From Roseobacter sp. (GTDB lineage Bacteria; Pseudomonadota; Alphaproteobacteria; Rhodobacterales; Rhodobacteraceae), in the NCBI GenBank assembly GCA_024636425.1, contig JAGXHB010000116.1, positions 1-18,387 on the forward strand: a stretch of 18,387 nt of DNA, in the 5' to 3' direction. A program made the position numbers and the translations under genes. A model generated the notes under the pieces. That model saw only the letters and a program-made list of their open reading frames with translations, did not search any database and was not told the DNA's origin. Below are positions 7,344 through 13,745 of this stretch, one piece after another. Position 1 is the first letter of the stretch, and the number at the start of each line of letters is the position of its first letter.

Positions 7344-9578
7344 ATGACCGTCAGAATGGATAAGAATGGCCTTCAGGTCGCCCAGGAACTGGTCGATTTC
7401 ATTGAACATGAAGCCTTGCCCGGAACGGCGTTGGACGTGGATGGGTTCTGGCGGGGTTTTTCCGATCTGGTACATGACCTTGGTCCCCGAAACCGGGAAT
7501 TGCTGAACATCCGTGAAGATATGCAGAGCAAGATCGATCAATGGCACAAGGAACGTCAGGGGCAGGATCACGATGCCGAAAGCTACGCCGCTTTCTTGCG
7601 CGAAATCGGCTATCTGGTCTCGGAAGGCGATGCCTTTGAAATTGATACCGACGGTGTGGACCCCGAGATCGCACATGTGCCGGGCCCGCAACTCGTGGTG
7701 CCGATCACCAACGCACGGTTTGCGCTGAACGCTGCCAACGCGCGGTGGGGCAGCCTTTATGATGCGTTTTACGGGACCGACGCGCTGGGCGATCTGCCGA
7801 GCGGCAAGGGGTATGATGCGGAGCGTGGTGCCAGGGTTGTGGCGCGGGCCAAGGCATTTCTGGACGAAGCTGTTCCGCTGATCTCGGGCAGCCATGCGCA
7901 ATTGATTGGCTACCGGATCGCGGATGGGGCCCTCGAAGGGCTGGTGCTGAACGGCGAAGACTGGCGCGGCGCGGCCATGACCCAAAGCGATGCACCCTCG
8001 GCGCAACAGACACCGACCGTCAAACACGGCATGAAGCTGTCCGATCCTGCGCAGTTCGCCGGCTATCTGGGCAAACCGGATGCGCCGACGGCGATCTTGC
8101 TGAAACATAACGGCCTGCATATCGAGATCCAGATCGACGCAGATCATCCCATCGGCAAGACCGATGACGCGCATGTCGCTGACGTGCTGCTGGAATCCGC
8201 CATGTCCACGATCATGGATTGCGAGGACAGTGTCGCCGCCGTCGATGCGCAAGACAAGGTCGGAGCTTACGCAAACTGGCTTGGACTGATGAAGGGCGAT
8301 CTGTCTGAAACCTTTGAAAAAGGGGGCGAGACAGTAACGCGCAAGATGCAGGGGGACCGCGAATATATCTCGCCTGAAGGCGGTACGATCACGGTCAAGG
8401 GTCGCTCCCTGATGCTGATCCGCAACGTCGGCCACCTGATGACAAATCCCGCAATTCTGGACCGCGACGGCAATGAAGTCGGCGAAGGGCTGATGGACGC
8501 GATGATCACCACATTGATTGCCATCCATGACCTCAAGAAAGACCACGGCAAGCGCAATTCGGTGACCGGGTCGGTCTATGTGGTCAAACCCAAGATGCAC
8601 GGGCCCGACGAAGTCGCCTTTGCCGACGAGATCTTCACACGGGTCGAAAAAGTGCTGCAGCTTGATGCCAACACCGTCAAGCTGGGGATCATGGACGAAG
8701 AGCGGCGCACGTCTGCCAACCTTGCCGAATGTATCCGCGCGGCGAAATCGCGGGTGGCCTTCATCAACACCGGTTTTCTGGACCGGACCGGCGATGAGAT
8801 CCACACCTCCATGGAAGCGGGGCCGATGGTGCCCAAAGGCGAGATGAAGAACGCCGCCTGGATCAAGGCCTACGAGGATCGCAACGTCGATATCGGGCTT
8901 GCTTGCGGGTTGCAGGGCCGCGCACAGATCGGCAAGGGCATGTGGGCCATGCCCGACCGGATGGAAGCAATGCTGGAGGCCAAGATCGGCCACCCGCAGG
9001 CCGGGGCGAATTGCGCCTGGGTGCCATCCCCGACGGCCGCAACCTTGCACGCGATGCACTACCATCAGGTTGATGTCCTCGCACGGCAGGAGGAGATCAA
9101 GGAAGCGGGTCCGCGCGGCACGCTGGAAGATCTGCTACGCATTCCGGTCCTGGCGGGGCGCAACCTGTCGGAGGACGAGATCACGCAGGAGATCGAGAAC
9201 AACGCGCAAGGCATCCTTGGCTATGTTGTGCGGTGGGTCGATCAGGGGGTCGGATGCTCCAAAGTGCCCGACATTCACGACGTGGGCCTGATGGAAGACC
9301 GCGCGACATGCCGGATTTCCGCGCAGGCCCTTGCGAACTGGCTGCATCATGGCGTGATTTCCGAAGATCAGGTGACGGCAGCGCTTAAAAAAATGGCAGA
9401 AGTTGTGGACCGTCAGAATAAAGACGACCCTGCCTATCAGCCGATGGCCCCGGGTTACGATGGCATCGCCTTTCAGGCGGCCCGTGATCTGGTGCTGAAA
9501 GGGCGCGTGCAACCGTCGGGCTACACCGAGCCGGTTTTGCATGCGCGGCGGCTTGAGCTGAAGGCGGCGCAAGGCTGA
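7344..9578 (+). CDS. glcB: Malate synthase G, 744 aa
   Basis: Malate synthase G condenses glyoxylate with acetyl-CoA to malate in the cytoplasm, as part of the glyoxylate shunt and glycolate use. Length (744) fits the monomeric G isoform (about 720-730), not the shorter A form. Signatures are PITNARFALNAANARWGSLYDAFYGTD (about 120-146, in two stretches), GRSLMLIRNVGHLMT with the substrate-binding Arg360, GIMDEERRTS with Glu452 and FLDRTGDEIHTS with Asp480 (magnesium ligands by comparison with E. coli), and VPDIHDVGLMEDRATCRIS with catalytic Asp652. Cys638 in GVGCSKVPD matches the reactive cysteine of the family. The start at 7344 follows AAAGGAG. A GlcG-like gene lies 71 bp downstream, an order also known from the E. 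coli glc operon. A 602-codon frame on the opposite strand is a shadow. Confidence 0.97.
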   Translation: MTVRMDKNGLQVAQELVDFIEHEALPGTALDVDGFWRGFSDLVHDLGPRNRELLNIREDMQSKIDQWHKERQGQDHDAESYAAFLREIGYLVSEGDAFEIDTDGVDPEIAHVPGPQLVVPITNARFALNAANARWGSLYDAFYGTDALGDLPSGKGYDAERGARVVARAKAFLDEAVPLISGSHAQLIGYRIADGALEGLVLNGEDWRGAAMTQSDAPSAQQTPTVKHGMKLSDPAQFAGYLGKPDAPTAILLKHNGLHIEIQIDADHPIGKTDDAHVADVLLESAMSTIMDCEDSVAAVDAQDKVGAYANWLGLMKGDLSETFEKGGETVTRKMQGDREYISPEGGTITVKGRSLMLIRNVGHLMTNPAILDRDGNEVGEGLMDAMITTLIAIHDLKKDHGKRNSVTGSVYVVKPKMHGPDEVAFADEIFTRVEKVLQLDANTVKLGIMDEERRTSANLAECIRAAKSRVAFINTGFLDRTGDEIHTSMEAGPMVPKGEMKNAAWIKAYEDRNVDIGLACGLQGRAQIGKGMWAMPDRMEAMLEAKIGHPQAGANCAWVPSPTAATLHAMHYHQVDVLARQEEIKEAGPRGTLEDLLRIPVLAGRNLSEDEITQEIENNAQGILGYVVRWVDQGVGCSKVPDIHDVGLMEDRATCRISAQALANWLHHGVISEDQVTAALKKMAEVVDRQNKDDPAYQPMAPGYDGIAFQAARDLVLKGRVQPSGYTEPVLHARRLELKAAQG

Positions 9579-9588
9579 AACGGCGGAA

Positions 9589-9608
9589 GCGAGGGGCCAG
9601 CCCCTCGC
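9589..9608 (+). terminator. Hairpin between glcB and the GlcG-like gene
   Basis: GCGAGGGG at 9589-9596 pairs perfectly with CCCCTCGC at 9601-9608 around CCAG. It is followed by a second small hairpin, CTCC/GGAG at 9610-9619, and then TTTATC. There is no long T run, so this is a weak terminator or attenuator, or a structured repeat unit. It begins 11 bases past the glcB stop, so read-through into the GlcG-like gene is possible. Confidence 0.5.
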
Positions 9609-9642
9609 GCTCCCCGGAGTTTATCTGGCAAAATGAAGAGGG
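9589..9642 (+). repeat. Candidate Rhodobacteraceae intergenic repeat unit
   Basis: The order is a G/C hairpin, a CTCCCCGGAG box, a short T-rich stretch, and a purine-rich tail (GGCAAAATGAAGAGGG). I recall this architecture as a frequent intergenic repeat in roseobacter-type genomes. In this copy the purine-rich tail also supplies the ribosome binding site (GAAGAGGG, 9635-9642) of the GlcG-like gene. Membership of the repeat family is from memory and needs a genome-wide count. Confidence 0.45.
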
Positions 9643-9649
9643 TTAAAAG

Positions 9650-10075
9650 ATGACAGTTTCACTGGAGCAAGCGCGGGTCGTGATCGCCGGGATCCTGAAA
9701 AAGGGTCGGGATATGGGGCTGAAACCCCTGTCGGTCATCGTTCTGGATGCAGGCGGGCATGTGCAGGCGTTCGAGCGCGAGGATGGTGCCGCGCCCGGGC
9801 GCTTTGCGATTGCGCATGGCAAGGCCTATGGATCAGTGATGCTGGGCATGGCGGGGCGCGCGCAAATGGCACGTGCCGAAGCGCAGGCTTATTTCATGGC
9901 GGCTGTGAACGGTGTTTATGGCGGCGCTGTCATTCCTGTGCCGGGCGGCCTGTTGCTGCGGGATGATCAGGGGGACGTGATCGGTGCGGTCGGGGTGACC
10001 GGAGACACGTCAGACAATGATGTAGAGGCCGCATTGGCCGGAATCGAGGCCGCAGGCCTGACTGCAGAAGCATGA
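9650..10075 (+). CDS. GlcG/HbpS-family protein, 141 aa
   Basis: This is a single-domain member of the GlcG/HbpS family (heme-binding/GlcG-like, PF03928 type). Family signatures are LSVIVLDAGGHVQAFEREDG (27-46), APGRFAIAHGKAYGSVMLGM (48-67), and IPVPGGLLLRDDQGDVIGAVGVTG (95-118, in two stretches). The usual family length is 130-160. The fold is a compact alpha/beta domain; some members bind heme or cobalamin, and GlcG of the glycolate operon has no firmly assigned reaction. There is no signal peptide, so it is cytoplasmic. The start at 9650 follows GAAGAGGG. Position directly after glcB supports a glyoxylate/glycolate role, by analogy with glcG-glcB in E. coli; the gene symbol is left blank because the family is broad. 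Confidence 0.9.
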   Translation: MTVSLEQARVVIAGILKKGRDMGLKPLSVIVLDAGGHVQAFEREDGAAPGRFAIAHGKAYGSVMLGMAGRAQMARAEAQAYFMAAVNGVYGGAVIPVPGGLLLRDDQGDVIGAVGVTGDTSDNDVEAALAGIEAAGLTAEA

Positions 10076-10094
10076 GGCGCGCTTTAGACGGGTG

Positions 10095-10123
10095 TTGAGG
10101 TCGGATTGAGGACAAGCTAACAT
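10095..10123 (+). promoter_or_regulatory. Candidate sigma-70 promoter for the PuuD-like gene
   Basis: TTGAGG at 10095-10100 and TAACAT at 10118-10123 are separated by exactly 17 bases, and each matches four of six consensus positions. Transcription would begin near 10130, leaving a leader of about 20 bases before the ATG at 10152. This would let the gene be transcribed separately from the glcB unit. Matches of this quality also occur by chance. Confidence 0.35.
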
Positions 10124-10151
10124 CAGGCTTTACCCTGAAAAGAGGTTTGTC

Positions 10152-10928
10152 ATGTCACGTCCCGTCGTTGGTATTATCGGAAACAGCGGTCTGATGAACG
10201 ACCAGTATCCGATCCATGCCGCCGGTACGATGAACACCATGGCGGTGGCGCAGGTCTCGGAGTGTCTGCCGCTGATCATCCCCTCCGACCCGACGTTGGT
10301 GTCGGTCGAAGAACTGCTGGAGGCTTGCGACGGTTTTCTGCTGACCGGCGGGCGGCCCAACGTGCACCCAGAAGAATATGGTGAGCTGGAGACCGAGGCG
10401 CATGGTACCTTTGACCGGGCGCGGGATGCGATTGCCTTGGGGCTGGTGCGCGCCTGCGTTGAGCGGGGGCAGCCTTTCTTTGGTGTGTGCCGCGGATTTC
10501 AGGAGGTCAACGTCGCGATGGGCGGCACGCTTTACCCCGAGATCCGCGATCTGCCCGGCCGGATGAACCACCGCATGCCCCCCGACGGTACCATCGAAGA
10601 GAAATTCGAGCTGCGTCATGATGTGACGTTTACGACGGGCGGCGTTTTCCATGATGTGCTTGGCGCGCCCAAGGTCCGCACCAACACGCTGCACGGACAG
10701 GGGATCAAGACCCCCGGCGCGCGCATTGTGATCGACGGCTACGCCGATGATGGCACGCCCGAGGCGATTTACGTTCGCGATGCGCAAGGATTTACGTTGG
10801 CGGTTCAATGGCATCCGGAGTGGGACGCGGCGAATGACCCTGTATCGCGGCCCTTGTTCGAAGGCTTTGGTGCCGCTGTGCGGGACTGGGCACAAGGCAA
10901 GCGGCACGGTCTGTTGAAATCAGCCTGA
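10152..10928 (+). CDS. Class I glutamine amidotransferase-like hydrolase (PuuD / peptidase C26 type), 258 aa
   Basis: The family hydrolyses gamma-glutamyl amides; the reference enzyme PuuD frees GABA from gamma-glutamyl-GABA in putrescine breakdown. The catalytic triad is visible: Cys113 in PFFGVCRGFQEVNVAMGG, and His221 with Glu223 in LAVQWHPEW. CDGFLLTGGRPNVHPEEYG (59-77) is the family's substrate-side GG[R/S]-x-V-x-P loop. Length (258) is normal. The start at 10152 follows AAAAGAGG. No glutamine synthetase-like gene, GABA transaminase or putrescine gene is next to it, so the substrate cannot be read from context. It is 76 bp downstream of the GlcG-like gene, with a possible own promoter between them, and it ends tail-to-tail with a doubtful small ORF on the other strand. 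Confidence 0.9.
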   Translation: MSRPVVGIIGNSGLMNDQYPIHAAGTMNTMAVAQVSECLPLIIPSDPTLVSVEELLEACDGFLLTGGRPNVHPEEYGELETEAHGTFDRARDAIALGLVRACVERGQPFFGVCRGFQEVNVAMGGTLYPEIRDLPGRMNHRMPPDGTIEEKFELRHDVTFTTGGVFHDVLGAPKVRTNTLHGQGIKTPGARIVIDGYADDGTPEAIYVRDAQGFTLAVQWHPEWDAANDPVSRPLFEGFGAAVRDWAQGKRHGLLKSA

Positions 10929-11099
10929 TCTGCTGAAATCAAAGTGATGGCGCGGGGGCGGGCGATCAGAAGCCCGTCGCGAGCGCCACAAAAAGCCACA
11001 GCATTTAGAGGTGGGTTTGGGTGGGGTCAAAGCGACCTTGGGATCACCGGACGTTCTGTCACGGACACGCTTGCGGCGGCTTTTGAACAGCACTGTCAT
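10920..11099 (-). CDS. Possible small basic protein, 59 aa (doubtful)
   Basis: An ATG at 11099 is preceded by AAAGGGGGG, a strong ribosome binding site about seven bases away. It opens a 59-codon frame beginning MTVLFKSRRKRVRDRTSGD and rich in Arg, Lys, Ser and Pro. About 50 bases upstream is a perfect TTAA-N7-TTAA site. Against a real gene, the composition is that of random GC-rich translation, I recognise no homologue, and the frame overlaps the 3' end of the PuuD-like gene by nine bases tail-to-tail. The surrounding 242 bp hold no other gene. Confidence 0.3.
   Translation of the reverse strand: MTVLFKSRRKRVRDRTSGDPKVALTPPKPTSKCCGFLWRSRRASDRPPPRHHFDFSRSG
10949..10987. terminator. GC hairpin downstream of the PuuD-like gene
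   Basis: CGGGC at 10959-10963 pairs with GCCCG at 10972-10976, and GGCGC at 10949-10953 pairs with GCGCC at 10983-10987, with an unpaired internal section between. It lies 21 bases past the PuuD-like stop. Neither strand has a clear T tract directly after the stem, so a terminator role is tentative. It would also lie inside the doubtful 59-codon ORF. Confidence 0.28.
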
Positions 11100-11149
11100 C
11101 GCGCATCCCCCCTTTGGGCAACCATGCCGCGACCTTAGCCGCGCCATGG

Positions 11150-11164
11150 TTAATTGCCGGTTAA
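11150..11164. promoter_or_regulatory. Perfect CtrA-type site (TTAA-N7-TTAA)
   Basis: TTAA at 11150-11153 and TTAA at 11161-11164 are separated by exactly seven bases; on the minus strand both half sites read TTAACC. This is the established recognition pattern of CtrA, the alphaproteobacterial cell-cycle and motility response regulator. It lies six bases past the SDR stop and about 50 bases upstream of the doubtful 59-codon ORF on the minus strand. Assuming about 40% AT, I would expect roughly 0.05 such exact matches in a window this long. Confidence 0.5.
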
Positions 11165-11170
11165 GCCACG

Positions 11171-11923
11171 CTACATGTTGCCGCCTGTGACCTGGATGCA
11201 CTGGCCGTTGATGCTTTGCGATCCGGGCCCGACCAGCCACGCGGCGGCGGCAGAGACTTCGGACACGTCGATCAGGCGTTTGTGGGGGTTGGAATTGATC
11301 ATCACCGCGCGGGCCTGTTCTTCTGAAATCCCTGCGCGTTCGGAGATCGACGCCGTGTTGCGCGTCACGATCGGCGTATCGACATAGCCGGGGCAAATCG
11401 CATTGAAGGTATAGGGTTTGCCCATGTAATCCTCGGCCAGAGACCGGATCAGGCCGATCATGCCATGTTTGGATGCAGAGTAAGCCGCGGCCCCCGGCAG
11501 ACCGCGCAAACCGGCCATCGAGGAGATCGCAATCACACGGCCCCAGTCGGTTTCGCGCATGGATTTAAGCGATTCGCGGATGGTCAGGAACGCGCCGTCT
11601 AGGTTGGTCGCCATCATGTTGCGCCAGAATGTCATGTCGGTCTTGTGCACCGACTTTCCCTCGGCGATGCCTGCATTGGGAATGCAGATCTGGATCGGAC
11701 CGTTCTGGGCGACAGCGGCAGCGATCTTGGCAACCACGTCGTCTTCGTCGCGCACATCCATGGCCATGCCGGTAATGGTGTCGCCAGCAACCTCGTCCAA
11801 TACGTCCTGACGGCGGCCGGTGATCGTCACATGTGCGCCTTTTGCCGCCAAATCCTGCGCGATGGCCAGACCGATGCCGGTGCCGCCGCCCGTGATCAAT
11901 GCGTGTTTACCCTGTAGTTCCAT
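11171..11923 (-). CDS. Short-chain dehydrogenase/reductase (SDR), 250 aa
   Basis: This is a classical SDR, an NAD(P)-dependent oxidoreductase of the cytoplasm. The cofactor motif TGGGTGIG is at 11-18, NAG at 83-85, and the active site is Ser135 in AISSMAG with Tyr148 and Lys152 in AAAYSASKHG. The ending INGQCIQVTGG is typical. Length 250 is standard. The start at 11923 follows GGGAGGAC; an ATG five codons upstream overlaps that ribosome binding site and is less likely. In a much longer frame the gene runs on upstream through the strand opposite pntA, which is an artefact. It may be a 3-hydroxyacyl or 3-hydroxybutyrate type dehydrogenase, but substrate cannot be assigned by sequence reading. 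It is divergent from pntAB, with 187 bp to the pntA leader ORF. Confidence 0.92.
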   Translation of the reverse strand: MELQGKHALITGGGTGIGLAIAQDLAAKGAHVTITGRRQDVLDEVAGDTITGMAMDVRDEDDVVAKIAAAVAQNGPIQICIPNAGIAEGKSVHKTDMTFWRNMMATNLDGAFLTIRESLKSMRETDWGRVIAISSMAGLRGLPGAAAYSASKHGMIGLIRSLAEDYMGKPYTFNAICPGYVDTPIVTRNTASISERAGISEEQARAVMINSNPHKRLIDVSEVSAAAAWLVGPGSQSINGQCIQVTGGNM

Positions 11924-12110
11924 GGTGTCCTCCCTCATTTCGGGCTCATGCTGGGGGCAGGGGCGGGCAGGTGCAAGGGCTCGTCCCGTCTCACGCAACG
12001 TCGCGTGGCGAAAATCCTTGCTGTTATCGCTATCTAGGTGCCGAATGCGCCTTCTATCCGGGCGCGTGTCTTGTACTATAGAAACCCAAGCGATACTGCT
12101 CGGAGTAATA

Positions 12111-12161
12111 ATGTTGCGCCACGGTGGCTGTGACTGGATAAATCGGGGGATTCTGGATTGA
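12111..12161 (+). CDS. Putative 16-aa leader peptide coupled to pntA
   Basis: ATG at 12111 follows CGGAG with a six-base gap and opens a 16-codon frame (MLRHGGCDWINRGILD). Its TGA stop at 12159-12161 overlaps the TTG start of pntA (12158-12160) as TTGA. This arrangement is typical of translational coupling, in which a ribosome finishing the leader restarts on the next gene. The peptide has no run of one amino acid as in classical attenuators. It could also be chance. Confidence 0.4.
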   Translation: MLRHGGCDWINRGILD

Positions 12162-13732
12162 AGATCGGGACGCCAAAAGAAACATTTGCGGGGGAACATC
12201 GTGTTGCGATGACCCCCGAGTCTGCGCAACAGCTGCAAAAGCTGGGTCATGAATGTCTGATCGAAAGCGGTGCCGGTGACGCCGCCGGATTTGCGGATGA
12301 GAAATACAAGGAAGCCGGTGTCGAGGTCGTCAAGACCGCCGCCGCACTTTGGAAAGCTGCCGATGTTTTGGCCAAGGTGCGCGTCCCCGACGAAACCGAA
12401 ATGAAAAAGCTGAGTGACGGCCAGACCCTGATCTCGTTCTTCAGCCCTGTGGCGGACGAAGCCAAGATGCAGGCGGCCGCCAAGAAGGGTGCCACTGTCG
12501 TCGCGATGGAGATGATCCCGCGCATCAGCCGCGCCCAAAAGATGGATGCGCTGTCTTCGATGGCGAATATCGCAGGCTACCGCGCGGTGATCGAGGCGGG
12601 CAATAACTTTGGTCGCTTCTTTACCGGCCAGATCACGGCGGCAGGCAAGGTGCCGCCCGCGAAGGTTCTGGTCGTGGGTGCCGGTGTGGCCGGTCTGGCT
12701 GCGATCGGGACATCGACAAGCCTTGGTGCCATCACGCTGGCCTTTGACGTGCGCCCCGAAGTGGCCGAGCAGGTCGAGAGCATGGGTGCCGAATTCGTCT
12801 ATCTCGATTTCGAGGAAGAACAGCAGGATGGGTCCGCGTCTGGCGGCTATGCCTCTGTCTCCTCGCCTGAATTCCGCGAAGCACAGCTTGCGAAATTCCG
12901 CGAGCTGGCCCCAGAGGTCGACATCGTCATCACCACAGCGCTGATCCCTAACCGCGAAGCGCCGGAGCTTTGGACCGAAGACATGGTCGCGGCGATGAAG
13001 CCGGGGTCGGTGATCATCGACCTTGCTGCGGAGAAGGGCGGCAACTGCAAGCAGACCGTGGCGGATGAAAAGATCGTCACCGACAACGGCGTGACCATCA
13101 TCGGTTATACCGATTTTCCCAGCCGGATGGCGACCCAGGCCTCGACGCTTTATGCGACCAACATCCGCCACCTGTTGACGGATCTGACGCCGGAAAAAGA
13201 CGGCGTGATCAATCACAACATGGATGACGACGTGATCCGCGGGGCAACGATTGCGCATGGCAAGGAAGTGACCTTCCCGCCGCCAAAGCCCAAGGTTGCA
13301 GCCATCGCAGCCGCGCCGAAAAAGGAAAAGGCCAAAGAACTGACGCCGGAAGAAAAGCGCGCGAAGGAAATTGCCGCTTTCAAGACACAGACGCGCAATC
13401 AGGTGAGTCTGCTGGCAATCGGCGGCGCGCTGCTGCTGGCCGTGGGTCTGGTGGCCCCGGCAAGCTTCATGCAGCACTTCATCGTGTTCGTGTTGGCGGT
13501 CTTTGTCGGCTTCCAGGTGATCTGGGGCGTGGCGCACAGCCTGCACACGCCGCTGATGGCCATCACAAACGCCATTTCGTCGATCATCATTCTGGGGGCG
13601 ATCATGCAGATCGGGTCCGGATCGGCGCTGGTGGTCATTCTGGCCGCGCTGTCGGTGTTCATGTGCGGGATCAACATTTTCGGTGGTTTTCTCGTGACAC
13701 GGCGCATGCTTGCCATGTTCCAGAAATCGTAA
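12158..13732 (+). CDS. pntA: NAD(P)+ transhydrogenase (proton-translocating) subunit alpha, 524 aa
   Basis: PntA and PntB form the inner-membrane transhydrogenase that makes NADPH from NADH and NADP+ at the expense of the proton gradient. PntA begins with the cytoplasmic NAD(H)-binding domain I (about 1-380): MKIGTPKETFAGEHRVAMTP at the N terminus, RAQKMDALSSMANIAGYRAV, and the Rossmann motif GAGVAG at 174-179. A charged Lys/Ala/Pro linker (about 376-410) follows, and then three or four membrane helices (about 416-513). Length fits E. coli PntA (510), so domain I and the membrane part are fused and not split. The start must be TTG at 12158: there is no in-frame ATG or GTG after the upstream TGA at 12131, and the N terminus matches the family exactly there. 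GGGGG lies eight bases upstream. The stop is 13 bp before pntB. Confidence 0.97.
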   Translation: MKIGTPKETFAGEHRVAMTPESAQQLQKLGHECLIESGAGDAAGFADEKYKEAGVEVVKTAAALWKAADVLAKVRVPDETEMKKLSDGQTLISFFSPVADEAKMQAAAKKGATVVAMEMIPRISRAQKMDALSSMANIAGYRAVIEAGNNFGRFFTGQITAAGKVPPAKVLVVGAGVAGLAAIGTSTSLGAITLAFDVRPEVAEQVESMGAEFVYLDFEEEQQDGSASGGYASVSSPEFREAQLAKFRELAPEVDIVITTALIPNREAPELWTEDMVAAMKPGSVIIDLAAEKGGNCKQTVADEKIVTDNGVTIIGYTDFPSRMATQASTLYATNIRHLLTDLTPEKDGVINHNMDDDVIRGATIAHGKEVTFPPPKPKVAAIAAAPKKEKAKELTPEEKRAKEIAAFKTQTRNQVSLLAIGGALLLAVGLVAPASFMQHFIVFVLAVFVGFQVIWGVAHSLHTPLMAITNAISSIIILGAIMQIGSGSALVVILAALSVFMCGINIFGGFLVTRRMLAMFQKS

Positions 13733-13745
13733 AGGAGCAGGGTTC

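Noticed and set aside
7257..9065. 602-codon minus-strand frame opposite glcB
   Set aside because: It is a shadow of malate synthase G. The translation is rich in His, Arg and Gly without recognisable domains or a ribosome binding site.
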